Positions 49,609 to 59,050 of a stretch of DNA of 64,000 nt are shown piece after piece. The notes below the pieces were generated by a model. It saw nothing but the letters and a program-made list of their open reading frames with translations, was not told the origin of the DNA and did no database searches. This stretch comes from Desulfobacterales bacterium (lineage in GTDB: Bacteria; Desulfobacterota; Desulfobacteria; Desulfobacterales; SpSt-501). The first letter of the stretch is position 1, and each line of letters starts with the position of its first letter. Both the position numbers and the translations under genes were made by a program. The stretch spans positions 1 to 64,000 of the forward strand of contig JAUQXK010000088.1 of NCBI GenBank assembly GCA_030834695.1, in the 5' to 3' direction.

Positions 49609-50184
49609 ATGGACGAGTTCGGCTCGCCGCAGGGCCGTTTCGGCATAATGGCACGGCTTTTCAGCCTGGTCGACCAGTTGCCGAAGGACCATCAGCTGAT
49701 TCTGCTCAAGCAGCTGCTGGGGGAGCGGATCACCCAGCACCTCTACAAGCTGGTTCTCGAAATGACCGTAGACCAGCGCCAGCGGCTGTTCGAGCAGTTG
49801 ATGGAATCCCCGCCCGAGCCGACCGAAGTCACCACGATCAACCTGGATGAAGACGATTCGCCCATGCGCCAGATCCACCGCAAGGCCTGTCGCCTGCACG
49901 CGGTCTGCGTTCTCGATGCCAATACCTTCGACGGCACCGTCACCGATATCAGCACGGTCGGAATGTTCATCAAAACCGAGCGATCCTTCCCGGTCGGAAA
50001 ACCCATCCGCGTCAGCTGCCGTCTGCCCGGTTTGGAACGCCCGCTGATCCTGGGCGGCGACATCATCCGCAGCGAACCCGCCGGCATCGGCATCCGCCTG
50101 AAAGGTCTGCGGGCCGAGCAGGAGCGGGCCATCCGCGACTTCATCAACAGCCGCGAGCCGCGCGGATCGAACCGGCAGCCATAG
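49609..50184 (+). CDS. PilZ domain protein
   Basis: A 191-aa protein from ATG 49609 after AGGAGGA. The N-terminal ~70 residues are helical (LFSLVDQLPKDHQLILLKQL). The C-terminal PilZ domain shows the c-di-GMP arginine region HRKACRLHA, then GTVTDISTVGMFI (D-S-xx-G motif) and the beta-barrel strands GKPIRVSCRLPG. Only part of the RxxxR arginine pair is present (RKACR fits). Probable c-di-GMP receptor in the cytosol. It is downstream of the lipoprotein and convergent with the nucleotidyltransferase-like gene. Confidence 0.9.
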   Translation: MDEFGSPQGRFGIMARLFSLVDQLPKDHQLILLKQLLGERITQHLYKLVLEMTVDQRQRLFEQLMESPPEPTEVTTINLDEDDSPMRQIHRKACRLHAVCVLDANTFDGTVTDISTVGMFIKTERSFPVGKPIRVSCRLPGLERPLILGGDIIRSEPAGIGIRLKGLRAEQERAIRDFINSREPRGSNRQP

Positions 50185-50235
50185 CGGCCGGCCGCCACGC
50201 CTCCGTCTTAACACCACGGCCCTTCGCGCCGGCCT

Positions 50236-51225
50236 TCACCGAAAAGCCCCCCTGCGGTATAGCCTCCAGGCCAGCACGCACAACGCCAGGATCGGATGCC
50301 GGCGCAAACGCGGCGGGACTTCCACGCTAACGCCGGTGTGGCGTTCGATCTTCCAGAGGATGTAATCCAGACCGCCGGAGAAGGTAAAGGCGCCTTTGAG
50401 CAGGCGGACGACGGAAAGGATCTTGCCCTGCAGCGACCGGATTCGCCAGCCGATCCGGCAGCCGGTCCGGCGCCAGTCGGAAATACGGGTTTCGAAACAG
50501 ACCTCGTTCGCGTCGATGGGTTCGACCCGGTACGGCAGCAGCGGCAGAACCGCCGTGGTGATTCGGTCGTAATAGTCGGCCGAGGATTGGAACAGGCCGG
50601 CCACTTTCTCGGGCCGTTCGGCCCTGAGCTCGGCGCGATAGCTCAAGGACAAACCCTTCAGCCAGAGCGCTCGGGTTGAGAATCGCTCCGGCGCACACGG
50701 GACGACCCGGGTCAGAAAAGTCAGCACGGCCTGTCCCAGCGCCTGATGCAGTTGTTCGGCAACCTCTGGGGGCTGGGCATAGAGGATGGCTGCGGGCTGG
50801 GCGAAACGGCCCCAGAGATACGAATGGAACCAGGCGCCGGAGGTTCCGGCCTTGAGATCCGCCAGCGAGAGAACGGCGTATTTGGCCCGCACCACCCGCC
50901 CCTCGGCCTGGGTCTCCAGATAGAAGACGTTCGGCGGCAGGATCTTGTTGAGGACAGCCCAGAACCGGGACGGGTAGGCGTCGCGGTAGCGCTCCACGAT
51001 GACATAGAGATCGACCATTCCGCCGCGGTCGTCACCCGACCTCAGGCAGGACCCGTAAAACAGAATCCCCCGCACCGCATCGCCGTAAGTGGTCCGAATC
51101 CGGTCGGCCAGCGCCTGAACCGCGCCGCCGGCCGGGAGGGCCGCCCTCTGACGGATCAGATCCAACAGTACTTCAGGAAGCACCGTGTTCACAGTCTTAT
51201 TGCTTCGGCGATTCAACCGGTACAC
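50236..51225 (-). CDS. Nucleotidyltransferase-like protein of unknown function
   Basis: About 329 aa. The frame begins at GTG 51225 (TTG/GTG alternatives inside), because the element 51239-51469 lies directly upstream. Near residue 60 is GILFYGSCLRSGDDRGGMVDLYV, with the GS-x8-9-D-x-D spacing of pol-beta nucleotidyltransferases (here G-M-V-D-L-Y, one acidic residue fewer). The C-terminal ~60 residues are basic and contain FSGGLDYILWKIERHTG. The next genes encode a lipid kinase and a phosphoesterase, suggesting lipid or phospholipid-derivative metabolism. No named function is assigned. Confidence 0.7.
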   Translation of the reverse strand: MYRLNRRSNKTVNTVLPEVLLDLIRQRAALPAGGAVQALADRIRTTYGDAVRGILFYGSCLRSGDDRGGMVDLYVIVERYRDAYPSRFWAVLNKILPPNVFYLETQAEGRVVRAKYAVLSLADLKAGTSGAWFHSYLWGRFAQPAAILYAQPPEVAEQLHQALGQAVLTFLTRVVPCAPERFSTRALWLKGLSLSYRAELRAERPEKVAGLFQSSADYYDRITTAVLPLLPYRVEPIDANEVCFETRISDWRRTGCRIGWRIRSLQGKILSVVRLLKGAFTFSGGLDYILWKIERHTGVSVEVPPRLRRHPILALCVLAWRLYRRGAFR

Positions 51226-51238
51226 CTTCGGCCGAACT

Positions 51239-51469
51239 CATGCGGGGCGGGGTTTCGGCCGCAGCGTGCCGCAACCAAATTTTCAATGGACCCTGCCACG
51301 CCCCCCAGCCGTATAGAGGAACCGCCGACAGGCAGTGACGACTGGCGGCTGCGTGGGCATCGGTCCTCCGGGGCTGTCCGGAACCATATGATGCGGGCTT
51401 GCTGCCGTGCGCTGGTTCGTTGAACGGATGGTTGCGGCACGCGGCGGCCGAAACCCCACCCCGCCGATG
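51239..51469. mobile_element. MITE-like element with ~40-bp imperfect terminal inverted repeats (family E)
   Basis: The left terminus 51239-51278 (TGCGGGGCGGGGTTTCGGCC then GCAGCGTGCCGCAACC) and right terminus 51427-51469 are inverse copies with a few mismatches. The ~150-bp interior has no reading frame of note. A shorter relative is at 15611-15672. It lies directly 5' of the nucleotidyltransferase-like gene. Confidence 0.65.
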
Positions 51470-51495
51470 AGTGATATGGTCGCATGGAGCCTATT

Positions 51496-52542
51496 TTATT
51501 GCCGAAGTAATAAAAAGTCCGCCGGCCCGCCGGCTTCGATCAGAACCGGGCCGCGTCGGCGATCGGCGCTGAAAAGCTCGCCGTCGACGGCAAATCCGCC
51601 ATCCATATCGAGTCGAACGGCAGGCGCATGGCAGGCGATGTAGCCGTTTCCGGGATGGGCGCAAGGGTGCGGCCGGCCCCGGAGCAAAAACGGCAGGACC
51701 CGCAGAAGATTCCGCGGCCGGGCGTCGACGGCCGTCAGTTTCAGGGGGCCTTCCCCATTCGGCTGGAACGGACGCAGGCCCATGATGAGCCGATCCAGGG
51801 TCGTCACCAGCAGCAATAAATAATCGCTCGGCGGGACGGTGAACCGACCCGCCCGGATGCCGGCGGGAAGGGGTGCGGCCAATGCGTCATCCCGACGGGC
51901 CAGCGCCCAGAGGAAGCGGGCGACGATCAACAGGTGCGCCGCGTCGCCGCGCAGCCCCATGCCGTGCACCCTGGAATGAAAAAACCGGATGCCGTTGAAG
52001 ATGCAGGCCGACCCGAAAAAAAGCCCGTAAAGCGGCCGGGCGATTGTAGCGGTCTGCACTTTCAGGATCGTTCGCCGCCGGATCTGGGCCGGCCCGACGC
52101 CGTGATGCGCCCAATCGATCACCCGCCTCAAAGCCTCACCCGGCGGCCCGCTCAACCCCAGATCCTGGTGAGTCATGTTGGTGGTGCCGCCGTTAAGAAG
52201 CGCCATCAAGGGCGGCGATTCGAACAGTCGTTGCCCCAGCAACACCGTCAGCACCGCCTGTACCGTCCCGTCCCCGGAATTAACCACAATCAAATTCAGA
52301 CGGCGGCGGCGAAAATCTTCCAGCGCCGCCTGCACATCCGCCAGGCCCCGCACCACCCGGTGCGGAACGTGGGGATACCCCTGCAAGCAACGCTGAATGG
52401 CGTCAAGCCCCCGCCGGCGGTTGGCGCCGCTCAAGGGGTTGCTGATCACCCCCATGCGCCAGGGCCCCCGGCCGGCCGAGGCATCCGCCGGCCCGCCGGG
52501 AAGATGAGATTCGGAAGTGGGTAAAAGCAAATCGGCGCTCAT
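51496..52542 (-). CDS. Diacylglycerol kinase-family lipid kinase
   Basis: A 348-aa protein from ATG 52542 (MSADLLLPTS). The core motifs are VISNPLSGANRR (usual N-x-SG) and VVNSGDGTVQAVLTVLLGQ, where GGDGT is replaced by SGDGT. NGGTTNMTHQDL matches the lid region. The C-terminal ~140 residues form a two-sheet domain ending in DGELFSADRRRG. It would phosphorylate a lipid such as diacylglycerol or sphingosine-like substrate. The N-terminal ~35 residues are not conserved-looking. It is divergent from the phosphoesterase gene (89-bp shared upstream region). Confidence 0.85.
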   Translation of the reverse strand: MSADLLLPTSESHLPGGPADASAGRGPWRMGVISNPLSGANRRRGLDAIQRCLQGYPHVPHRVVRGLADVQAALEDFRRRRLNLIVVNSGDGTVQAVLTVLLGQRLFESPPLMALLNGGTTNMTHQDLGLSGPPGEALRRVIDWAHHGVGPAQIRRRTILKVQTATIARPLYGLFFGSACIFNGIRFFHSRVHGMGLRGDAAHLLIVARFLWALARRDDALAAPLPAGIRAGRFTVPPSDYLLLLVTTLDRLIMGLRPFQPNGEGPLKLTAVDARPRNLLRVLPFLLRGRPHPCAHPGNGYIACHAPAVRLDMDGGFAVDGELFSADRRRGPVLIEAGGPADFLLLRQ

Positions 52543-52630
52543 TTCGTACGGCCGCGGTGCCGTCGGGAATGGGTGGGTCCGCACGTTTCCGGCGTTGAAA
52601 AGCAACGCATCGTGGTTTATATATGTCGCC

Positions 52631-53575
52631 ATGAGTTTTGTAAAGACTGGCCCGGACCGCGCCGACTTCACCCTGATTCACCTGTCCGATTTTCATCTGT
52701 GCCGCCCGGAAAAGGCCTCCCCGCTCGCATTCGCCAACAAGCGAATTCTCAGCTACCTCAGCTGGCGCATTCGCCGGCGGCGGCTGCACGATCCGGAAAT
52801 TCTGGATGCTCTCATTCAAGCCGTTCGGGCTCAGGCCGCCGATCTCATCGCTGTAACCGGAGACCTGACCCAGTTGGCGTTGCCTGCCGAGTGCGACGCC
52901 GCGCACCGCTGTCTGGAAGCCCTCGGCTCTCCCCAACACGTGTTCATGGTGCCCGGCAACCACGACGCCCTGGTGTCCGCAGGCTGGGAAGCGCGCTGGT
53001 CCCGCTGGTCCGATTACATGCGAGCGGACGGACCCGCGTCCCCGGGCCGGACGGTGCTGCCGGCTCTGCGGGTCCGCGGCCGGATCGCCTTGATCGGGCT
53101 TTCCAGCGCGCATCCCACCCGGCCGTTCTCCGCGGCCGGCCGAGTCGGCGCCGATCCGCTCGCCCGCTGTTCCGACTGGTTGGCCGAAGCCGCTCAGCGC
53201 TCGCTTTTCCGCATCGTGCTGATCCATCATCCGCCCGTTCCGGGCATGGTATCGGCTCACAAGCGCTTATCCGACGCCGATGCATTCGCCCGCATGGTTC
53301 AGCGGCACGGCGCCGAGCTCATTCTGCACGGCCACACGCATCAGCGTTCCCGAGTTTATCTGCCGGGCCCGCGGAAACCCATTCCGGTGATCGGCGCACC
53401 CTCCGCCTCGGCGGCCAGCCGGGATCCGCTCCACCGGGCCGGCTTCGGCATGATTCGGATCAGCTGCACGCCAGCGGGTTGGGCGGCTACGTTCCAGGAC
53501 CACTGGTATTCCCAGGAGGACCAACGCTTTGTCCCGGGCGAGGAAGAACCGATTTCCATGCCCCACCACATTTAG
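52631..53575 (+). CDS. Calcineurin-like metallophosphoesterase
   Basis: A 314-aa protein from ATG 52631. It has all blocks of the family: LIHLSDFHL (D-x-H), VTGDLTQLALP (GDxx), MVPGNHDALV (GNHD), LIHHPPVPG (H) and LHGHTHQRS (GHxH). The sequence fits a cytoplasmic dinuclear-metal phosphodiesterase such as those acting on cAMP-like nucleotides or UDP-lipid intermediates. Divergent from a lipid kinase, so a lipid-phosphate substrate is possible. Confidence 0.9.
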   Translation: MSFVKTGPDRADFTLIHLSDFHLCRPEKASPLAFANKRILSYLSWRIRRRRLHDPEILDALIQAVRAQAADLIAVTGDLTQLALPAECDAAHRCLEALGSPQHVFMVPGNHDALVSAGWEARWSRWSDYMRADGPASPGRTVLPALRVRGRIALIGLSSAHPTRPFSAAGRVGADPLARCSDWLAEAAQRSLFRIVLIHHPPVPGMVSAHKRLSDADAFARMVQRHGAELILHGHTHQRSRVYLPGPRKPIPVIGAPSASAASRDPLHRAGFGMIRISCTPAGWAATFQDHWYSQEDQRFVPGEEEPISMPHHI

Positions 53576-53812
53576 TGTCCGGAATGGAGAAAACATACCG
53601 GTAGTTGTGTTTTTTCTTTACATCGGGCGCCCCCCTTGCTATTATTGACCAACTGATCGCTCTCCGACCTGATTGCTGCGGTTCAAGACCAGGGTTCTTT
53701 TTCGGATGAAATTAAAATTTCGTTGTTAATTTGGTTAGTTATACTTCGCATGCAGGCTTTCGTTGAATCCCGCTGATGCGGATTTCGCCACCTTTGGAGG
53801 TCACGCGGCCCC
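53576..53812. other. Non-coding upstream region of smc
   Basis: 237 bp containing AT-rich stretches (53706-53750) and TATACT at 53740-53745 as a possible -10; no clear -35. No gene recognised. Confidence 0.4.
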
Positions 53813-56800
53813 ATGAAGCTTAAAAAATTGGAAATCACCGGTTTCAAATCGTTTTATGACCGAGCGGCCATCGATTTTCCCGAAGGCATCACAGCAGTCG
53901 TGGGCCCCAACGGCTGCGGCAAAAGCAACGTGATCGACGCCATCCGCTGGGTCATGGGCGAACAGAGCGTCAAGCAGCTGCGCGGAAAATCCATGGAAGA
54001 CGTGATCTTCTCCGGCACCAACGGCAAATCGCCGCTCGGCATGGCGGAGGTCTCGCTGACCCTGTCCAACGACAACGGCAGCGCCCCGGAGGAGCTCAAG
54101 GATTTCACCGAGATCAACGTGACGCGCCGCCTGTATCGATCCGGTGAGAGCACCTATCTTCTGAACAAGCAGCCCTGCCGGCTGAAGGACATCCACAACA
54201 TCTTCCTCGGCAGCGGCATGGGCTCAAAATCCTATGCCGTCATCCAGCAGGGCAACATCGGCGTCATTACCGAAGCCGGCCCCGAGGAGCGCCGCTATTT
54301 CGTCGAGGAGGCCGCCGGAGTCACGCGCTACAAACATCACAAGGCCGAAGCCCTGCGCAAGATCGAGATGACCCATCAGAACTTGCTGCGCGTGGCCGAC
54401 ATCATCGTCGAAATCAAGCGCCAAATGGACAGCCTCAAACGCCAGGCCCGCAAAGCCGAGCTGTTCAACAAATACCAGACCCGCGCCAAAGACCTGGACG
54501 TCCGGCTGGGGCTCCATCACTTCCAGGCCTTCAGCCGCCAGATCGACGAGACCGAGGCGCTGCTCCTGCAGCTGCGCGACGCGGACCTCGAACACACCTC
54601 CGAGTTGAAGAAGCTCGACGCCGCCGTCGAAGAGATCAAGCTCGAACGCTGGCAGAAAAACCAGGCGATCTCCGAGCACAAAACCCAGAAATTCGACCTC
54701 CAGCGCACCGTCGACCGCCTGGAAAATGACCTGAAGCATCTGCGCGGGGAAATCGAGCGCCTGACCCGGGAACGTGCCGAGCTGCTGGGCGCGCGGCAGG
54801 GCATGGACGAGAAGAATCAAAGCATGCTGGCCGAGATCGCACAGGGCGAGGCGGAGAGCGAGCAGCTGCGGGAGAGCGTCGCCGCCCTACGGGGAACCCT
54901 GGACCGGGAACGCTCGGCCCAGGAGCAGCTGAACACCGAGCTGGCCGGCATGAGTCAGACCCTGGAAACCGCCAAGTCGCACCTGCTGGACCTCATGGCC
55001 CGGGAAGCCCAGTACCGCAACGTGCACCAGAACGCCTCCAGCAATCGCGAAAACCTCAAACGTCGGCTGAAGCGCATCGACGAGGAAGAGGCCCAGTCCC
55101 ACCAGAAAATCGAACAGGCCCAGGAACGCGAAAGCCGCGCCCAGAGTCGAATCGAAGCTGTCAAGACCGAGATCGAATCCTTGACCGGCCGGATCGCCGG
55201 CACCCGCCAATGCCTCGACGAGAAGTCGAAAGCCCTGGGAGCCCTCGTCAAGCAGCTCCAAAGCCTGGAACTGGAACGCAGCAGCGTGCGCTCGAAGTAC
55301 GCCACCTTGAAGAAGATGGAGGACAATTTCGAATGGTTTAAGGACGGCGTCCGCGCCGTCATGAAGCACGCCAGGCCGGCCGGCGGCGCCGAGGCGTCCG
55401 GGCCGCCTTCCGGGGATCGAGGGCTGGAAGGCATCATCCGCCTAGTGGCCGACGTGATCGAGCCGGAGCCTTCCGCAGCGATGGCGGTCGAGGCGGCCCT
55501 CGGCGAAACCCTGCAGTACATCATCGTTGAAAGCCAGCAGGCCGGACTGGGCGCGATCGACTACCTCCAACGCCACAGCGCCGGCCGCAGCGGGTTTATC
55601 CCGGTGACCGCCCTGCACGACACCGCGGCCGGCGTCGCCGACCGGCCCGACCCCTCTCGCCTGCTCTTGCACCAGGTGTCGGTCCAGCCGGGCTTTGAAG
55701 CCATCGCGCAGGCCCTGCTCGGCAACGTGGTCCTGGCCGAAACACTGGAAGAGGCCCTTTCCATCTTTAATCAGAACGGCAAGATCCAAACGATAGTCAC
55801 CCGCAACGGCGACGTCATTTCGCCCAAAGGCTTCATGATCGGCGGCAGCAAAGACGCGGCCAGCGGCATCTTATTAAAAAAGCAGGAGCTCAAAGCGCTG
55901 CAGCAGCAGAGCCGGGCACTGGACCAGCGGATGGAAAGCACTCGCGCCGATCTCAAGGCCCTGGAAGCCGAAGTCCGCAATCTGGACATCGAGCTGCAGC
56001 GGTTGATCGAGCAGAAAAACCAGGCGCGCGAAAATGAGATCGAGGCGGAGAAATCCCTTTACAAGGTGGCGGAAGAGCTCAAGAGCCTGCGCCGTCAGCT
56101 GGAAATCACCCAACTCGAACAGGAGCAACTGCTCGGGGAGGCCAGCGACCTCGACGATGAGATCGGCAAGACCGACCGCGCTCTGGCCGCTATCACGACC
56201 GACATTGCAGCCGCCCAGACCGACGTGGCGACTCACTCCCAACGGATTTCCGAGCTCGCCGCTCGCCAGCAGGAGGCCAACCAGAAGGTTGTCAACCTCA
56301 AACTCGAGATGACCGCGCTCAACGCACGCCTGGAAAACAACACCGGCAGCCTGCGGCGTCTCCGCGAATTCCAGGCCGACGGACTGAGGCGCCTGGAGCA
56401 GCTGGCGCTCGAAATCGACCAGAAGGCGGAAAGGGCCGCGGCCGCCCAGGCGAAAGTGGCGCAATTCGAACAGGGACTGGCCGAGCATTACCGGCAGATC
56501 GCCGGCCTCGACCAGGAGATCGAGCGCAGCGAGACGGATTACGCCGCCATCGACGCCAAACTGAAGGAAAGCGACGGCAAGATTTCGGAAATCAAGGACC
56601 GGCGCGAAAAAGCCCTGGAACAGCTGCGGATGCTCGAACTCGAGCAGGCCCAGCGCAAGCTCAAGCGGGAGCACATCGCCAGCCAACTGGCGGATCGTTA
56701 TCAAACCCCCTTTGCCGAGCTCAGCGCCCAGGTCGCGGCCGGCGGCGATGCAGCCGCCTCCGACGCGGCACCCGACCTCGCGGCGCTGGAGGCCGAACTG

Positions 56801-57442
56801 AACCGCCTGCGCACCAAGATCGGCCGCATCGGCGACGTCAACCTCGGCGCCATCCGGGAATATCAACAACTCAACGAGCGCCACGACTTCCTTCAGACCC
56901 AGAAGGAGGACCTGGAGAAGGCGATCGACGGCCTGCATCAGGTGATCCGCAAGATCAACACGGTCTCCCAGGAACGCTTCATGCAAACGTTCCAGGCCAT
57001 CAACGCCAAGCTGGCCGAGGTCTTCCCGCGCCTGTTCAACGGCGGAACGGCCGAACTGGTTTTGACCGAACCGGACCGGCCTTTGGAAACCGGCGTCGAA
57101 TACATGATCCATCCGCCGGGCAAAAAGCTGACCCGCATGAGCCTGCTGTCCGGCGGGGAAAAGGCCATGGCGGCCATCGCCTTCATTTTCGCGATCTTCC
57201 TGATCCGGCCGACCTCCTTCTGCCTGCTGGACGAAATCGACGCGCCGCTCGACGAATCGAACGTCTTCCGCTTCAACGACCTGCTCCAGCACATCGGAGA
57301 TAAATCCCAGATCATCATGATCACCCACAACAAGCGCAGCATGGAGTTCGCGGACACGCTGTTCGGCATCACCATGGAGCAAAAAGGGGTGTCGAAGGTG
57401 GTCTCCGTCAACCTCAGACGGCCGGAAGCGGTGGCAGCCTGA
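53813..57442 (+). CDS. smc: Chromosome segregation ATPase SMC
   Basis: A 1209-aa SMC. Walker A is GPNGCGKSNVIDAIRWVMG (residues 28-46), with ARG/Q-loop GSGMGSKSYAVIQQGNIG. Long coiled coils flank a hinge around residues 520-680 (LEGIIRLVADVIEPEPSAA, GNVVLAETLEEALSIF). The C-terminal signature LLSGGEKAMAAIAFIFAIF and Walker B FCLLDEIDAPLDESNV are intact. It condenses and segregates the chromosome with ScpA/ScpB, which are not in the window. The following ftsY gene is 52 bp away. Confidence 0.97.
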   Translation: MKLKKLEITGFKSFYDRAAIDFPEGITAVVGPNGCGKSNVIDAIRWVMGEQSVKQLRGKSMEDVIFSGTNGKSPLGMAEVSLTLSNDNGSAPEELKDFTEINVTRRLYRSGESTYLLNKQPCRLKDIHNIFLGSGMGSKSYAVIQQGNIGVITEAGPEERRYFVEEAAGVTRYKHHKAEALRKIEMTHQNLLRVADIIVEIKRQMDSLKRQARKAELFNKYQTRAKDLDVRLGLHHFQAFSRQIDETEALLLQLRDADLEHTSELKKLDAAVEEIKLERWQKNQAISEHKTQKFDLQRTVDRLENDLKHLRGEIERLTRERAELLGARQGMDEKNQSMLAEIAQGEAESEQLRESVAALRGTLDRERSAQEQLNTELAGMSQTLETAKSHLLDLMAREAQYRNVHQNASSNRENLKRRLKRIDEEEAQSHQKIEQAQERESRAQSRIEAVKTEIESLTGRIAGTRQCLDEKSKALGALVKQLQSLELERSSVRSKYATLKKMEDNFEWFKDGVRAVMKHARPAGGAEASGPPSGDRGLEGIIRLVADVIEPEPSAAMAVEAALGETLQYIIVESQQAGLGAIDYLQRHSAGRSGFIPVTALHDTAAGVADRPDPSRLLLHQVSVQPGFEAIAQALLGNVVLAETLEEALSIFNQNGKIQTIVTRNGDVISPKGFMIGGSKDAASGILLKKQELKALQQQSRALDQRMESTRADLKALEAEVRNLDIELQRLIEQKNQARENEIEAEKSLYKVAEELKSLRRQLEITQLEQEQLLGEASDLDDEIGKTDRALAAITTDIAAAQTDVATHSQRISELAARQQEANQKVVNLKLEMTALNARLENNTGSLRRLREFQADGLRRLEQLALEIDQKAERAAAAQAKVAQFEQGLAEHYRQIAGLDQEIERSETDYAAIDAKLKESDGKISEIKDRREKALEQLRMLELEQAQRKLKREHIASQLADRYQTPFAELSAQVAAGGDAAASDAAPDLAALEAELNRLRTKIGRIGDVNLGAIREYQQLNERHDFLQTQKEDLEKAIDGLHQVIRKINTVSQERFMQTFQAINAKLAEVFPRLFNGGTAELVLTEPDRPLETGVEYMIHPPGKKLTRMSLLSGGEKAMAAIAFIFAIFLIRPTSFCLLDEIDAPLDESNVFRFNDLLQHIGDKSQIIMITHNKRSMEFADTLFGITMEQKGVSKVVSVNLRRPEAVAA

Positions 57443-57445
57443 AAC

Positions 57446-57466
57446 ACAGGCCGCCCCCCGGCCTGT
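57446..57466. other. Hairpin between smc and ftsY
   Basis: ACAGGCCG, 5-C loop, CGGCCTGT. Perfect 8-bp stem in the short smc-ftsY gap. No T-tract, so not a classical terminator. Confidence 0.5.
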
Positions 57467-57494
57467 TCGCCAAACGATAAGGAGCCGCAGCCCC

Positions 57495-58532
57495 GTGGGC
57501 TGGTTCAAACGCAAAAAGGACGCCCCGCCGGAGACGACCGGAGCGCCTCTTCCTGCGCCGGAGACGGCCGGCGTCATCTCCCCCCCGCCGGAGGAGGCCG
57601 CCGCGCCCCCCGAGCCCGAGCGGCGCGGCCGGTATTTCAGCCGGCTCAAAGAACGCCTGGCCAAGACGCGCCAGAGCTTCGCCGAAGGCTTCGGCCGGAT
57701 TTTGAGCGGCAAGAAGATGATCGATGCCGCCGTGCTGGAGCAAATCGAGGAGTTGCTGATCACCGCGGACGTCGGCGTCCAGACCGCCACCGAGTTGATC
57801 GAGCGCCTCACCGCCGCGAAAGCCGCCGACGTCGAAGCGCTCCAGGATGCGCTGCGTGCTGAAATTTTAGGAATCCTGTCACGCCATGCTTCGCCCGCAC
57901 CCGCAGCGGCGACCGGGCCCCACGTGATCATGGTGGTCGGCGTCAACGGCGTGGGCAAGACCACCACGATCGGCAAACTGGCGGCCCGCTTCACCGGGGA
58001 GGGCCGCAGCGTTCTGATCGCGGCGGCGGACACCTTCCGCGCGGCGGCGGTTGATCAGTTGGCGATATGGGCCGAGCGCGCCGGCGCCGGGCTCATTCGG
58101 CACAAGGACGGCAGCGATCCGGCCGCCGTCGCTTACGATGCCGTGGAGGCCGCACTCACCCGGAAGACGGATGTGGTCATCGTGGACACCGCCGGCCGGC
58201 TGCACACCAAGGTCAACCTGATGGAGGAAATCAAGAAGGTCAAACGCTCCATCGGCAAGCGTCTGCCGGAAGCCCCCCACGAGGTGCTGCTCGTTCTGGA
58301 TGCCACGACCGGGCAGAACGCCGTCGCCCAGGCGCAGATGTTTCACCAGACCCTGGGAGTGACCGGAATCGCCCTCACCAAGCTGGACGGAACCGCCAAG
58401 GGGGGTATCGTCATCGCTATCTGCCAGGCCTTCGACATTCCGCTGCAGTACATCGGTATCGGCGAGTCGATCGAAGACCTGCAGGACTTCGACCCCGCGC
58501 ACTTCGTCGAAGCCCTGTTCAGCGCGGCTTGA
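57495..58532 (+). CDS. ftsY: Signal recognition particle receptor FtsY
   Basis: A 345-aa protein with GTG start after AAGGAG. A short acidic/proline-rich N-terminal region (residues 10-45) is followed by the NG domain: four-helix N part, G1 VVGVNGVGKTTTIGKLA, ADTFRAAAVDQL, DTAGRLHTKVNLMEE, TKLDGTAKGG and GIGESIEDLQDF. It targets ribosome-nascent chain complexes to the membrane. Standard length and motifs. Confidence 0.97.
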   Translation: MGWFKRKKDAPPETTGAPLPAPETAGVISPPPEEAAAPPEPERRGRYFSRLKERLAKTRQSFAEGFGRILSGKKMIDAAVLEQIEELLITADVGVQTATELIERLTAAKAADVEALQDALRAEILGILSRHASPAPAAATGPHVIMVVGVNGVGKTTTIGKLAARFTGEGRSVLIAAADTFRAAAVDQLAIWAERAGAGLIRHKDGSDPAAVAYDAVEAALTRKTDVVIVDTAGRLHTKVNLMEEIKKVKRSIGKRLPEAPHEVLLVLDATTGQNAVAQAQMFHQTLGVTGIALTKLDGTAKGGIVIAICQAFDIPLQYIGIGESIEDLQDFDPAHFVEALFSAA

Positions 58533-58601
58533 AGGCCGGACGTCTCTGTAAACACTGGATTGGCGCGGTGTTGGTGGCAGTCGCTCGACCGCAGATTTGT
58601 A

Positions 58602-58628
58602 TTGACAGGCCTGATGTCTTTCTGTAAT
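58602..58628 (+). promoter_or_regulatory. Candidate promoter of the HU gene
   Basis: TTGACA at 58602-58607 followed by TGTAAT at 58623-58628 with a 15-bp spacer (a TAATGA alternative with 17). The -35 is perfect; the spacer is short. Confidence 0.5.
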
Positions 58629-58698
58629 GAGCTTCAATCGTCCGTGGTTTCGCATAAACCGATGAACCGCAAACATCACCTTAAGATGGGAGAAGGCC

Positions 58699-58971
58699 AT
58701 GACCAAAGCTGAATTAATCGACAAAGTGGCGAAGGATGCCGGAATTTCGAAAGTGGCCGCGGCCGCGGCCCTGCAATCTTTCATGGACAACGTGACCAAG
58801 GCTCTCAAGAAGCCGGAGGGCAAGGTGACCCTGGTCGGTTTCGGCACCTTCAGCAAGTCCAAACGCAAGGCCCGCAAAGGCCGCAATCCGCAGACCGGTG
58901 ACCCGATCAAGATCAAGGCTTCCACGGTCGTCAAATTCAAGGCCGGCAAAGCCCTTAAAGACGCGGTCTGA
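58699..58971 (+). CDS. HU-family DNA-binding protein
   Basis: A 90-aa protein of HU length. MTKAELIDKVAKDAGISKVA, VTLVGFGTFSKSKRKARKGR and NPQTGDPIKIKAS show the HU/IHF beta-arm with the conserved NPxTG. It bends and compacts DNA as a dimer. It has its own candidate promoter and a strong terminator immediately downstream, so it is monocistronic. Confidence 0.95.
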   Translation: MTKAELIDKVAKDAGISKVAAAAALQSFMDNVTKALKKPEGKVTLVGFGTFSKSKRKARKGRNPQTGDPIKIKASTVVKFKAGKALKDAV

Positions 58972-58989
58972 TTTCAGGCCAACTAAAAA

Positions 58990-59020
58990 GCGGATGCGCT
59001 CGGGCGCGTCCGCTTTTTTT
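58990..59020 (+). terminator. Intrinsic terminator after HU
   Basis: GCGGATGCGC, TCGG loop, GCGCGTCCGC (one T-G pair), followed by seven T. Ideal position 18 bp after the HU stop codon. Confidence 0.93.
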
Positions 59021-59050
59021 ATTGCATGAACCCGCCGGCGGCCGTGCTCG

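Noticed and set aside
55874-58033. 719-codon minus-strand frame opposite smc and ftsY
   Set aside because: SMC and FtsY signatures on the plus strand are complete; this frame has no domain.
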